Source: Takakia lepidozioides
Taxonomy: Eukaryota; Streptophyta; Takakiopsida; Takakiales; Takakiaceae
Length of the DNA stretch: 64,000 nt
Reading direction: 5' to 3'
Assembly: GCA_030704615.1 (NCBI GenBank)
Contig: CM060732.1
Span: 69,791,053-69,855,052, forward strand
Part shown: in pieces, positions 22,150 to 33,314 of the stretch
Layout: the number at the start of each line of letters is the position of its first letter
Numbering within the stretch: the first letter of the stretch is position 1
The notes under the pieces: generated by a model
Database searches by the model: none
The model's input: the letters and a program-made list of their open reading frames with translations, nothing else
What the model was told of the DNA's origin: nothing
Made by a program: the position numbers and the translations under genes

Positions 22150-22860
22150 AGGAGGTCCGCAATTGGGATGACACCATGTCGTAGTTCATCTACAACAAGG
22201 TCATCGAAGGATGGATGCATTGTAGCATCATCGTCATTAAATTCATATGGGTCATGTGGAGGATTGCCCACATCATCGGACCCATCCCAACCGTCGGAGT
22301 CGGAGTCCCTCGCGGCGTCGGTGTCATCATTGCTGCTAGATTGGACCTCTGAGGCAGATTCTTCAGACAACAGATTCTTCTCGTACCATGCAGATGCGTC
22401 ACTTGCTGTCCTCTCTCGCATTAGCCTACAATTTGTGTAGACATAAACCAATTTGTCAGCCCTGGCAGGATTGAACCTGTTGCAAATCTTGTTGTGAACA
22501 AACGAGTAACTGCTCCATTCCGCTCACAGGATGAGGCAGAGCACACTTGAGCAAGAATACGCTTTGCAATGGGAGCTAATGTTCTTGCTCCAGCTCTAAT
22601 CAGATCCCCCATTCATGTGGCAACATGTTCATTGCTTTTGGATCCGACATGTCATGGAAAGGATTCTGGCGATCCAAGAAGCACTGGTACTCGGACAAAG
22701 CTCGCTCTGCCATATTCAAGGGCGCGAGTTGCATGTTGACCCGTACAAGCCCAACTTTGGCATCCACATCGTCTCTCAAATCCGTATTATCCAGCAAGAA
22801 TAGATTCAGCAAGGCCCCCGCATAATGCAAGTCGTGCGAACCATCCGTTTGCAGTCGTAA
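22150..22860 (-). pseudogene. hAT-family transposase C-terminal remnant
   Basis: In minus-strand frames the sequence reads LHYAGALLNLFLL, DPKAMNMLPHEW, LAPIAKRILAQVCSASSCER (about 22,560) and NLVYVYTNCRLMRER-like (about 22,440). This matches the C-terminal dimerisation domain (hAT_C) of plant hAT transposases, which mediates transposase multimers. Frameshifts occur near 22,605 and 22,450, and an acidic Asp/Ser tail follows to about 22,150. The N-terminal BED zinc finger and catalytic core are absent, so this is a truncated fragment joined on its 5' side to the Ty3 pol gene at about 22,862. Confidence 0.65.
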
Positions 22861-22862
22861 AG

Positions 22863-24743
22863 ACATCGGCCACCACATTGTCCCATCCCGGTTTGTATTG
22901 GATATCCACGTTGAACACTGCCAAAGTGTCTTGTCACCTAAGTTGTTTTGGGGACAACTTAGGTTGTGTAGCAAAATACTTCACCGTGACATTATCCGTG
23001 AACACCTTCACCGGGTTGGAACCAACATAGTGGCGCCAATGCTCAAGGCAATGCACCACCACATTCATTTCTTTCTCGTGCGTAGGCCACCGTCGCTCCA
23101 CTTCATTCAGTTTCTTACTTTCGTAAGCCACTGGACGTCCATCCTGCATGAGCACACCCCCGATTGCAAAGTCTGACGCATCCGTATGAATCTCAAATGG
23201 ATGGTCGAACTCCGGGATTTTCAAGACTGGAGCTTCCGACATCCGCTGCTTCAACTCGGCAAAAGCTTGGCCACAAAAGGTGTTTTATACCCATACCTTG
23301 GACTTACACAGAAGGTCTGACAGCGGCCCCGCGATCTTGGCAAAATTTCTCTCATACTTTCGGTAATAAGAGGCGAGTCCTAGGAATGATCGCACTCTCG
23401 GGACCGAAGTCGGAGGTTCCCAGTCCAAGATCGTCCTCACATTTCTGTCATCCATTTTGATCCGATCCTGCGTAATCACATGCCCTAGGAACTCCACCTT
23501 CGTGACCCCAAATTCGCACTTTGAAGCTTTGGCATACAGCTTCCCTTCCCGCAATTTCTGGAACACCCTTTTGAGGTGCTCCAAGTGCTCTTCCTTCGTT
23601 TTCGAGTACACCAAGATGTCGTCGATATACACGATCACAAAGTCATCCAACCATTCCTGAAAGAGGCAGTTCATTAGGGTGCTAAAGGTTGCTGGCGCGT
23701 TGGTGAGCCCAAAAGCATCACACAAAATTTGTATGAGTCATACCTTGTCCTGCATGCTGTCTTTTCTTCATCTCCTTCCGCTATCCGGATCTGGTGGTAA
23801 CCCGAACGTAAATCGATCTGGCTGAAATACTTTGCTCCTGCGAACCGATCGAAGAGATTGTCGATCATTAGCAAAGGGTACCGGTTTTTTATAGTCACCT
23901 TATCAAAAGCCCTGTAATCGACACACTTCTGCGAATAGTACCGGGGCTCCGTAAGGTGACTTACTCGGCCGGATGTACCCCTTTGCCATTAGATCCTTGA
24001 GCTGGGCCTTCAGTTCGACCAACTCTTTGTGGCTCAACCGGTAGGGCGCCTTGGCAGGCGGCTCCAATCCCGATATCACCTCTATCTTGTGGTCAACCCC
24101 TCTTCGCGGTGGCAAGCCGCTTAGTAAATCCTCCGGAAACACATCGTGGTATTTCTCCAGGATCCCCTTGATCCAATCTGGGCTCGGCTCCCTATCGACT
24201 TCTCCTTCCACTTGCCTCACGTAAAGCAAAGACTGGGGCTTGTGTGGCTCCTCCATGGCCCACTCCTTTGCTGTCAGCAGGTTTATTCGCCCTCCCACTC
24301 GGTTGGGCATTTCCGACACTCGTAAAACTTCGCCACCATTCCCACACGGTAGCGTGACTACTCTCTTGCGGCCATCTATGACCGCTCCGGATTTGCTCAA
24401 AAATGTCATCCCCACTCCATCGATCTCGCAAATGGTGAAGTTCTCACGTCCCTCCCAACTCCCCAGCTGAAGAGGAACATCGAACGCCAACCTCGTTGCC
24501 AGTTGTGGTTCTCTATTGGCAGAATGCACTTCAATAGAGGTCCCCCACATCACTTGTCGGGAGCCCCAGCTTCCGTGCCATTGCTGGTGTCATGAAGGAG
24601 TGCGACGCTCCTGTGTCCACCAACAATGACACGTTAGTTCCGGAAATTATCCCACTCACGAACATTAACTGACTCCATTTACGCAAGGCTCCAGTATCTT
24701 GATACAACTCACAAGGACACGTGCGCCACTGCGAATTTGACAC
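22863..24743 (-). pseudogene. Ty3/gypsy pol: protease, reverse transcriptase, RNase H
   Basis: Reading on the minus strand from 24,743: protease motif LLVDTGASHSF (about 24,615); RT entry YRLSHKELVELKAQLKDL (about 24,040); [15 protein letters not shown] (about 23,800); the YIDDILVYSK active-site block (about 23,610); FLGLASYYRKY (about 23,375); RNase H with IHTDASDFAIGGVLMQDGRP (about 23,170); and DIQYKPG (about 22,885). That is the normal Ty3/gypsy order. Frameshifts near 23,730 and 23,930 and stops near 23,283 and 22,935 disable it. Integrase is missing because the sequence is joined to hAT debris at about 22,862. Upstream, gag is separated by a 2.3-kb insertion. Confidence 0.85.
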
Positions 24744-25839
24744 GTCATTTAAAAAAAATGTTTTAATTTTAATAAAAACAAATTATAAAATTATAAAATT
24801 TATATTATTAATTGATTGAAATTCTTCATTATATTTTTGCAAAAATAGAATGGAAGGCCAACGGGGCTTGTACAAGTCCTGCAAATCATATCACAAAATT
24901 CCAAATTGGACAAACATCCCCGCGGATGCCTCAAAGTCTAATGCGAAGCAAAAATTAAGCAAACCGACACAAGGGCAGAAGATTTTTAGTACTTTTACAG
25001 TTCTGGTACTACTAGAATGAAGGACTCTATTTACAACTATCGAGTGCAATACTCCTTACAACTGCATTGGCCAAACAACTCCGAAACGAACTTGGTGGCA
25101 GTGTGGCAGTCACCACACACCCGAAGATTCTTCACGAGATGGAGAGACAGCCTTGCAGCTCATCAGCCCAAAACCTCAATTGTCTCACCATTGACTGGGG
25201 TCAGAAGCTTCTCCTCGTTTCTATTACCTGTTTTTGGATACTTTCCTGTTTTCACGTTGGCAATTTCATGTCAAAGTCACTCCAAACTATCAAAGGTTCA
25301 CTCAACCAACTAACTTGCAGAATTCATAATGAAAATTGAGGGCCGATTCTGATAAGAGGGAAAAACGGGGTGAAATGTGTTGAAGAAGGTGCCTTGATTA
25401 ACAGTGCCTGATTTGATCAATTGTGTCGCTGTTGCTGCGGCTTCCAGTTGACCATCTATCCATGCATGTTTCTTGTACCTATCCTTCCATAGGTAATCTG
25501 GAGCATGAAATTCGTCCCTTTTGGATGAATCTGGACCCACACTCTATCCCTGCTCCTTCAGCTATCCATGCCTCTGCACAAATCATGCATACATCCTCAC
25601 CTTGCTTCTAGCAGCTGACATTGTCCTTGAGCTTGTGTCATGACTTGACCGACCATCAACCCAAAATGACCTCTTGTGTGTGTTGCTTGTGTCTGTAGTC
25701 AGATAATGTCGGATTGGTCTGTGAGATCGAACCACACCGCAGCAGCTGAGTAGGCAGAGATTGAAACACGGCCTGCTAAGACCAAACTAACTCCCAGAAC
25801 GGCGAGCTCGCAAGAATGTTGTGAGCTTCTCTCGTCTCA

Positions 25840-25960
25840 TCTCCTCCTCCTCTCCTCCTTCCTGCATCATTTGCTCAACGCCTCCATCCCACGCCCCTGC
25901 ATATCCTGCGATCATCACGTTCCATCCCTCGGCAACATGGTGTGGTGCAGGAGACAAAAA
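25840..25960 (-). pseudogene. PPR fragment, minus strand
   Basis: Reads WNVMIAGYAGAWDGGVEQMM on the minus strand, the start of a PPR unit with the Y-A-x-x-G block altered. It is part of a direct duplication: 25,850-26,100 and 26,480-26,740 share sequence through GCAACTTTTTGA and TTTTTTAACCTTTTGCACTTTG. Confidence 0.5.
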
Positions 25961-26489
25961 AAACGCCAAGTCCCAACCCTCCTTTGTGTTCACGATTACC
26001 CTAATGGGCAACCTTATTAGCAACTTTAACTTTTTTAATCCTATGGGCAACTTATTAGCAACTTTTTGATTTTTTAACCTTTTGCACTTTGATTCATTCT
26101 AGGTCAAAGGCTAAAATCCTGCTACCAGACTTGTCTATAAAACCAAAATACCACGTAAACAAACTTTGATAGTGGTAGTAAAATATATTACCATTGGGTT
26201 GGTTTGAACACTTGCTAGTAAAAACGTTCACTTTGAGTTATTGAAATTGAAATATACATTATAAATTATATTTTCATAATTACAGCTGTCAATGTTTGAC
26301 TTAGGGGTGGTAGAATAAAGGACTCCGTAATGAAACTTTTGATAGTTGTAGTGAATTGTTCTATTAATATCAGCACATTTCACTACGTGGTGCTAGAAAT
26401 AGTGAAAAGTGGCAAATAGTGAAATTCATAGTAAAATACCGACAGTGCTGAAAATCATAGTGTGTTGTAGTGCCTCGTTGTGTCTATCC

Positions 26490-26600
26490 TTGCCCCTTCC
26501 TGCATGCTCAAGAATAGGTCTGCAAAGCCTCCATCCCACGCCCCTGCACATCCTGCGATCGTTGCGTTCCATGCTCTAGGCTTGTGGATACTAAGAAAAC
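26490..26600 (-). pseudogene. Second PPR fragment, minus strand
   Basis: Reads AWNATIAGCAGAWDGG, a diverged copy of the fragment at 25,840-25,960 within the same direct duplication. Confidence 0.45.
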
Positions 26601-27093
26601 ATATGGTGTGGCGGGAGACAAAAAAAGCCCAAAAGTAGGCCAAGTCCTAGCCCTCTGTTCACGGCTGGCACCCTAATGGGAAACCCTATAAGCAACTTTT
26701 TGAAATTTTTTAACCTTTTGCACTTTGATCATTGATGAATGAACTTATCCAATGGATGAATACATTCGTGTATGTGCCGTCAAAATGACACGTGTAGTGA
26801 TGCTATTAGAGCTCTGAAACCATATTCAGTCATGAAGTTATACGATTCTAGGAAAATTCATCCACGTGTAGTCCTCCATATGACGCGAGTCATATAAACC
26901 ATCCCTGTCATCATGGTCAACAATGTTTGACCAATGCTTCCTACCTTTCCGGAGTCATATAGTGATATCCATTACTACAAAGTGATAAAACTATGACTGC
27001 AACGCATTTTCAGAGTTCTGCAGTCGTGTACCTAATGCCGTTTTTATGACTCCGCAAAAGCCGTAGTCCTAAAAACGCTCATCTCTTGTAGTG

Positions 27094-27482
27094 AAGAGTA
27101 GTTGCCTACCTTGCAAGTCTTGGCGACCACCGCCTCCACCAAGCAGCTGATGGAATCTTCGGACAGCTCCGTGGTCGCCCGAGTCATGTTCAATTGTCGG
27201 GGTTTCGCGCACTTCTCGGCCATGTGTCCGGGCTCCCCACAATTAAAGCACACTCCATCGAAGGTCGTCTTCTGTCCGCCATCAGCCGCCACACCTGATT
27301 TTTTTTCGGAGCACCGGGTGCCGCCTTGACGTGTGAAGGCCCTCCCTTCGATTTCCATGTGCCATTGTCGCCGCGTGGCCTATCCCACTTTTTTTTCGGT
27401 CGGAAGGAGTCACCCTCCCGCCGGACCTTCTTATGGGTCAGCTCCGTACGGCTTTGTCTTTCGCCCCTAGGGATATCCGAGA
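27094..27482 (-). pseudogene. Ty3/gypsy gag C-terminus with CCHC zinc knuckle
   Basis: Minus-strand frame with CFNCGEPGHMAEKC (C-x2-C-x4-H-x4-C, about 27,225-27,265), the nucleocapsid zinc knuckle, preceded by a Lys/Arg-rich stretch containing RPKKKWDRPRG and ERQSRTEL in another frame. It belongs upstream of the protease at 24,743 but is cut off from it by the 24.7-27.1 kb insertion. Confidence 0.8.
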
Positions 27483-28152
27483 AGCATTCAGCCCTTTCAA
27501 TTGCCTATGCTTCTGATAACGAGGCCGCTCGAGAGCGGGAGGAATTTGAGGGGACGGAGCCCGACGGACTTCCCAAAGGTTCCATCAGACCAACCGATAC
27601 CTCCCATGCCAGCAGCCTTTTGGGAAGGGCTTCTGGCACAGTTTGGCGGGACACTGAAGGACGTAATGAAAGTTGCCAACGCCATTTCCACCAAGGCAAA
27701 GTTTAAGGTGAAGCCTAAGGAACCTGACACCTTCGAGGGCATCCAAAATCGGAGGGCACTCAACACCTAGCTCCTGGAGCTAGAGCAATACTTCCGGGCG
27801 GCCAAGTTGAGTGACGAGGATCGGGTGGAAGTGGCACCCACCTATTTGAGGGTTTATGCTCAACAATGGTGGCAAAAACTACTTCAGACCAAGGGCCAAA
27901 CCGAGAGACCTTGAGCTGGAGTGGGTTCAAGGTGAAGAAACAGTTCGTGCCCCTCAACGCGTCATGGCTCGTCCACAAGATGAGCAATTTGAAGCAAACG
28001 GATGACAATCAGAGATACGTTCAGGCTTTCAACGTGTTGTTGCTCGAAGTCGCGGATATGGCGGAACTAGAAATGGTCTTCAACTTTGTGACGGGACTGG
28101 CCCTGTGGGCCAGACAGAAGTTGGAGGAGAAGCCACCTAAGACTTTGAACTT
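27483..28152 (+). pseudogene. Ty3/gypsy gag middle segment, inverted relative to the rest
   Basis: On the plus strand the frame reads FWEGLLAQFGGTLKDVMKVA, PKEPDTFEGIQN, LLELEQYFRAAKLSDEDR, YAQQWWQKLL and NQRYVQAFNVLLLEVADM, then FVTGLALWARQKLEE. This is the retrotransposon gag core. The gag N-terminus (28,153-28,258) and C-terminus (27,094-27,482) are on the minus strand, so this segment has been flipped in place. A TAG near 27,768 and a frameshift near 27,900 also break it. Confidence 0.8.
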
Positions 28153-28258
28153 GCCTCTTCCAACTGCCGCTCCGGTGACACGTTGCCCCCATCGGGCTCA
28201 CCAGGATCATCATCTTTCGGACCGTTCCGCTTTTGCTTTGTCTTGCCCGACCCCATGA
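28153..28258 (-). pseudogene. Ty3/gypsy gag N-terminus
   Basis: Minus-strand ATG at 28,258 begins MMGSGKTKQKRNGPKDDD and ends RQLEE at the inversion point. A second ATG follows immediately. Confidence 0.65.
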
Positions 28259-28297
28259 TGAGGCCGATCTCAAGGACGATCCCGTACTGAACTCTAA

Positions 28298-28309
28298 GCT
28301 CTAAAACCA
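28298..28309 (-). other. Probable primer-binding site of the Ty3 element
   Basis: On the minus strand TGGTTTTAGAGC differs at two positions from TGGTATCAGAGC, the site complementary to the initiator tRNA-Met 3' end used by many plant retrotransposons. It lies just upstream of gag. The LTR should lie immediately beyond (28,311 rightward); a minus-strand TATATATA-like box near 28,612-28,620 fits its promoter, but I could not fix the LTR ends. The rest of 28,620-28,916 is Pro-rich when translated and holds no gene I can support. Confidence 0.5.
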
Positions 28310-28916
28310 AGTGTCGCGCACCTCACTTCGGTAAGCTCCCCTTCAAGTCATAGTTACTCGCTTTGATGATGCGCGCGCCTAACCCAAACTGGCTGCCGGG
28401 CCAAACTCGGAGCGGCTGCTCACCGGGGCATAACGGTCCCCCCTTTGCTCCTCCACAAGACCCTCGCACGCTTTGGGCCTAGTGGAAATTCCCTTTGGTT
28501 GTTGGCAGTCCGGAACAGCTCCCCACACCTTGGTCGTTTTCCAGCTCGCACTCTTACTCACTAGTTTTTGGTCTCCAACGGGCTTGCACCGTTCTCGGGG
28601 TTATTATTCCCTATATATACTTGTGTGACTGTCCGCGGGGGTTTCACAAACAACACAGTCACTTTATGGCGAACCACCATGAATACCCTTGATTCCTGGT
28701 GATGAGTCGCGGTAGTCTTGGCCCACCCACCATGGCCCCAATGGACCGTGATGAGTCTAAAGACACCCCACGACTCCCACCACAAGGTCTTAGCCCCATG
28801 GTGAGTCTTATGCCACCCCCACTAAGACCCACTAAGCTACCACCACCCCTCGTGGAACCACCCCCACCGCAACCCGGTATGCGGGGCTCCACCTAGTGAG
28901 TGCCTCCGTCTCTTTG

Positions 28917-29660
28917 CACTACAGGAAAAGGGGGGCCTTTGCAACGCCCGGGCCACGCCGCAGCGTCGGGAAAACGCGCATTTTGGGCACGCGGCAGGCG
29001 CTGAATTTGCGACGCCCGCCGTCGCATGGGCGTCGCCAAAATGACGTCGCAAAAATGCGACGTATGGGGGTCACGAACCCCCGCCCCAACTCCCGTGACT
29101 GCCGGACGTCGCTTTTCGGGCCGTCCGGCCGATGGCAGGGGCCTCCTTCGAGCGACGTCTCGCCGTTGCGGCCCTCCAGCCGACGACGTTGGTGGAGGCA
29201 ACGGCGCGGCGTCGCATCCCTTTTTTTTTTCTAACCTGCCCGGGAGTCCCATCCTAAAACCCAAAAACACGTGGCGTAAGCCGGGTGGTACGCCAAGTGA
29301 CGCCAGTGCATCGCTGCAAACGACTATTGGGCGTGGCAAAAAAAAAATAGCAGGAAGAAGAGTCGGGCTCCGCCACACCCGGGCGTGGGTTTTCGCGACG
29401 CTCTGGCGTCGCTTTTTTTATCAAAAAAATAAAAGACGTCGCGCAGGCAGGGTGGCGGGCTCCGTGATGCCAGGGTGTCGCGACTTGCGACCCCCGGACC
29501 AAAAAAACACGTCGCAGGGGTGTCGGGCGTTGCGCCCGCAAATGGGAATTGCAACGCTTGACCGTCGCAGCTTGCGACCCCCGCCCAGAAAGCACGTCGC
29601 CAATGACGACGTCCTGCAGTCGCGAGGGCAGCCTGGGGGGGGGGGGGGGGGGGGGGGGAT
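28917..29660 (+). mobile_element. Left end of another CACTA element with GTCGC repeats
   Basis: Begins CACTACAGGAAAAGGGGGGC at 28,917 and continues with many GCGACG/CGTCGC motifs, including CTTGCGACCCCCG twice (about 29,484 and 29,571) as in the outer element at 789-1,020. It ends in a G-run of about 23 (29,637-29,659). Related to, but longer than, the outer CACTA left end. I did not find its right end; the TNPA-like gene that follows probably belongs to it. Confidence 0.65.
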
Positions 29661-29902
29661 TTGGGGGTTGATTTTGGGGGTGGTTTTTGTTTTTTGCGTG
29701 GTTTTGTTTTTGGGGATGGGCTTACAGCTTCCATTTCTCTGATTTAGCAGGTACACAATTGAGCAAGCATGAATCGAGGGTGAGGATGGTGCGACACATG
29801 AATAAGATGGAAGATGGAAAAATGGAAATATATTTACAGGAAATGAGCTGAAAAGCTCACAAGGGTTCAGTAGGCTGACCCTGGGACCTACATGGACTAG
29901 GA

Positions 29903-32120
29903 CTAGTCATCCTCATCCTCATCCTCAGTGGAGGACTCAGAACTATCCGATGAGCCTGATGACTCCGCGCCCTTTTCCAGCGCACCTAAATGAGGCGGCA
30001 TTCCCCTAAGTCCCACAGAGCTCTCATCCAATCCCTGGCCATGACCCCCGACCTCATCCATACTAGTGCCTTGTAGTGCACTCATCCCCTCCGTGTTGGC
30101 CATGTTCTTCATGAGGGATTGCCAACCATGCTCCTTGGAGTAGTTGTACTCTACCGGAGATGGCTTCTTCTCAAACGCGCGTTGCTACACATGCCACAAA
30201 TTAAAGTCAGTTCTTCGCGATGATGGAGCCAGAAAGAAGACATAACAAAATCCATAGGAAAGTATGATTTACAAATCGCAAGATAAAACCCTTGGATCCG
30301 CCGGCGCCCCACTTGCGTGTGGATTCGTGCTTGTCAAGGCAGACTGTTGTTGCTTCGCGTGCCCGGTCAAATTTGGCCTTGTTTGCGGCATCATTCTCTC
30401 CCGCAATAAGTGCATCCACGATACCTATGCACCCCTCCAACAATTAGTGAATTACACACATACGTTGCATCGAATCCACCTCATTAATGCACATGCGCCA
30501 AATGGAAGGTGAAATGATTCAGGATTTGCCAACCTGTGTAATTCCATAAGGTGGTTTGGGTATGGCCCCCTTTTCCATTGCCCTCCGAATGATCTGTCTG
30601 GCACGGTACCTCCTGTCCTTCAAGTTTCGCCCCACCATCTCCATCACCCTTGTGTCACTCCAATTGCTTGGAAACCGGCAGTCTAACTCACGGGCATACG
30701 CCCGCTTCGCGCCAAAGTGCTGATCAGCCCACTCGATGTGCAAAGGGAACCACCTCATTGCGAGTTCGAAGCCTGGCTTCTTCATAGCCTTCCAAAACGC
30801 ACCGCAGGCGTCACCATGGCGATTCTCCTCCACTGGTGGCACCACGATTTTTGCCAACTCCACGTCCTGTATCGCCAAGGCCATGTTCTTCTTCCCACCC
30901 TCTCCCTTTTTTGTAGCCTCCTTCCCTGCTCCTTTGTTACCCACTGCCTCCCCCGCATGCACTCACCCCTTCCTCTCCATGGGACTTCTTCTTCTTCTTC
31001 TTCTTCTTTTCCTTCCCCTTCTCCACGACCATCTCCTTCCCTTCCCCGCTACTCCCTCCCTCTCATTCTCCCTCTCCCTTCTCTCTCTCTCCTCGGCAGC
31101 CCCTTCATTGATTACCAAAGGGATCTCGGGAGGTCGAGGCCTCTTCTTCTTACCTTTGGTGTTCGGGTCCTTCATGAACACCACGTGCTCTCCCTCATTG
31201 GCAACCCCACCGGACTGCACCAATGAGGCCAGCCATATAACCCCTCCAAATTCAAGAAAAGAAACAAACAACAAAGAAAATCATGCATGCAAAGGAAAGG
31301 ATAAAACATGGAACAAGGTGCGACAGTTGTACCTTTGCAAGCTTGTCCGACTCGCCCCCGGTGTCACTTGATGTGGCAAGAGTCCCCGTTGTTGGATGTG
31401 CCCGCGTTATCCCCTCCCGAAGCGCCACTGGAAGTAGATTCCAGATGTGGAGCATAGCCGGCGGCAGCGCCCCGTAGTCCAGGCCCTTCTTTGCTGACCG
31501 CTCAGGCTCAGGGGGCGGCGTCGCTGATCGGCTAGGCCGCTCCAAACCGGCCCATACCTCCTCCTCCCCCCCCCCCCCAAATGCGTATCAGGGTAGAAGC
31601 CCTCACCCGGCTTGACTTCTTCGAGGCGCTTCGCTATCTCGGCCACTTCATTGGCCCTCCTCGTCTCCTCCTCCCTCATCGACAACATTGGGCTAGCAAT
31701 GGAGGCTTTCAAAGGCCCTTGAACCTGACGTTGGGCCTTGGCAAGTGCAGCCTTTGCTGCGGAGGAAGGGGTCGCTATGGGGGTGACATCCAAAAGTTGC
31801 CCATACTGGGCCCCTGAATGGGTGATATGCTTGCCAAGGTACATTTCACCTGTCTTGGTGGCCGGGGGTGTGCTAAACTGAGCATCCGGCTCAGCAACAA
31901 CCTCCCGAATAGGAGAGCTGGCTGAGCCGGCCCCTGGCGCATCCAAGATGTGGACAAGAGGGGGGGTACTAGCCTCGGGGGGCAGACGAGCCCTCCGGCT
32001 GCGGCTGTCGACGGGGCTGGTTAACCGTGAGACGCCTTGGCGTGTCACACGTGCCGGTAGAGCAAACGGATTGTCCGCCCCTTTCTTTGGGGCAGGGGAC
32101 TTCTTCTCTTTCCCCATAAG
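29903..32120 (-). pseudogene. CACTA accessory gene, Transposase_24-like (TNPA-type)
   Basis: Minus-strand pieces read, in order from 32,118: MGKEKKSPAPKKGADNPFALPARVT and a Ser/Pro-rich N-terminal region; a charged helical stretch EEETRRANEVAEIAKRLEEV (about 31,640); LDCRFPSNWSDTRVMEMVG and NLKDRRYRARQIIRRAMEKG (about 30,590-30,690); LIAGENDAANKAKFDRARE (about 30,380); WGAGGSKGFI (about 30,305); and an acidic Ser/Glu/Asp C-terminus ending at 29,903. The RFP-x-W-...-VG-x-x-LKDRRYRAR and later NKAxxDRAR-...-GSKxF pattern is typical of the plant Transposase_24 family found with tnp2 in CACTA elements. Spaces between pieces look like introns. It may be an intact intron-containing gene; I could not verify every splice site. 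Confidence 0.55.
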
Positions 32121-32897
32121 CTGGCACCTGCTCCTTTTTGGGCCTGTTTCTGATGTGTAATGGATCATAGTGACGTGTTCTTTGCATGCTTTAGCACGGA
32201 CCTCTTGAAGGATGAGGATGGTATGCTGCAATGGGATCCTACCTATAGTTTTGGCTTTGTCATGACATCAGGCCTATGACCTGCAATCTGGTTTTTTTAT
32301 ATGCAAAAGAGGCTGGATCTCGGCTGTTCAAGTTGCTTACATGTACAAGTCTTGAATTTGCAATCTGACAGGTTGAATTCACATTCCTTTGACACCTTGT
32401 ATGATCACATGTCTCGGGGTGAATACAAATGATATGGAATCAATTTCATCATGCCCAAGTAGGACTGCTTGGTGGCATATTGTGATTCTGACAAATTGCA
32501 GGCTGGTCCTTATGCCTTGGTTGATGCATGACCTGCCATAATTAATGGCTGAAAAGGTAAGATGCTGCAACCTGTAGGTCATGTCCAAGATGTATGTGTG
32601 AAAAACGAGTCTTGAAATGGTAATAGGGCAGGCTGGACCATGGTACCTTGCCCTTTGCATGACCTCAACACTTTTTTGTGCTCCTTCAATACATGACCTG
32701 CTGGTAAGGTATGTGTGCAGGCTGAACCAAGAGGCCTTGCAGCCTGCACAAGGGCAGCAATATTCTATCTTGTCCCACAAAAGAACAAACCCCGCCCTCC
32801 CACCTGTTTTGTCTTGGTTGATTGGGTGGGTGTCATTTGGGATGATTTGACAAGACTGGAAGTGTGAGATAGTGCCCTATCTAGGGTTGTTTATGTC

Positions 32898-33240
32898 TTT
32901 AATTGACAATGATCCTTATGGGTCTTGTCCATGTCTTGACATGACGTGAATATCTTCCCACTTTCTCCCTCTCTCTTTTTAACTTTTTCTACCCCCTCTC
33001 TCCTTCTGTGGTTTTTTTTTTCTTGTGAGCAGCACACAAGAGAGGAGAGAGAGAGAGGGAGAGGGAGAGGGAGAGAGGGAGAGGGAGAGGGAGAGAGGGA
33101 GAGACAGGGACAGAGAGAGGGAGTGAAAGGGAGAGATCAGGAAACAAATAAATAAATAAATAAATAAAGGTCGGGGGGTGGGGGGGAAAGTGACTGAGCA
33201 GCTGCTCAGTCACTTACCCCCCCCCATTTTTTTTTTTCTT
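32898..33240. repeat. Foldback region with GA/CT runs and 28-bp perfect palindrome
   Basis: A GA-rich run (33,036-33,145) is followed by AAATA repeats and G-runs. A perfect palindrome centred on CAGCTG (33,188-33,215) comes next, then C-runs and CT-rich sequence to about 33,280. The entry block (GGGTCTTGTCCATGTCTTGA, about 32,916) recurs inverted at about 34,985-35,030, and the TTTTTCTACC...TGTGAGCAG block recurs directly at about 34,905-34,960. This suggests a small foldback element present in two rearranged copies. The stretch 32,232-32,898 shows no gene. Confidence 0.6.
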
Positions 33241-33314
33241 TGATGCCCCCTCTCTCCCTCTGTCTCCCTCTCTACTGGGAATTGGCAGTTTGCTATCAGT
33301 GTTGATTTCTTGTT

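Larger units (their letters stand above)
24745..27093. mobile_element. Insertion in the Ty3 element carrying PPR fragments and CACTA-like ends
   Basis: This block separates the gag zinc knuckle (ending about 27,094) from protease (starting about 24,743). Its 25,200-25,800 part is a reverse-complement relative of 12.0-12.6 kb in the nested CACTA element. Two CACTA-type right ends occur: TTGTAGTG at 26,472 preceded by TAGTGAAA repeats, and TCTTGTAGTG at 27,093 preceded by repeated ATGACT/AGTCAT motifs. A matching left end is not visible; CACTG at 24,727 does not match the right end. The block is probably more than one insertion. Confidence 0.5.

Noticed and set aside
24727-24745. CACTG as the left end of the insertion in the Ty3 element
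   Set aside because: Sequence after it does not match either CACTA-type right end, and flanking triplets (CGC and AAG) differ.
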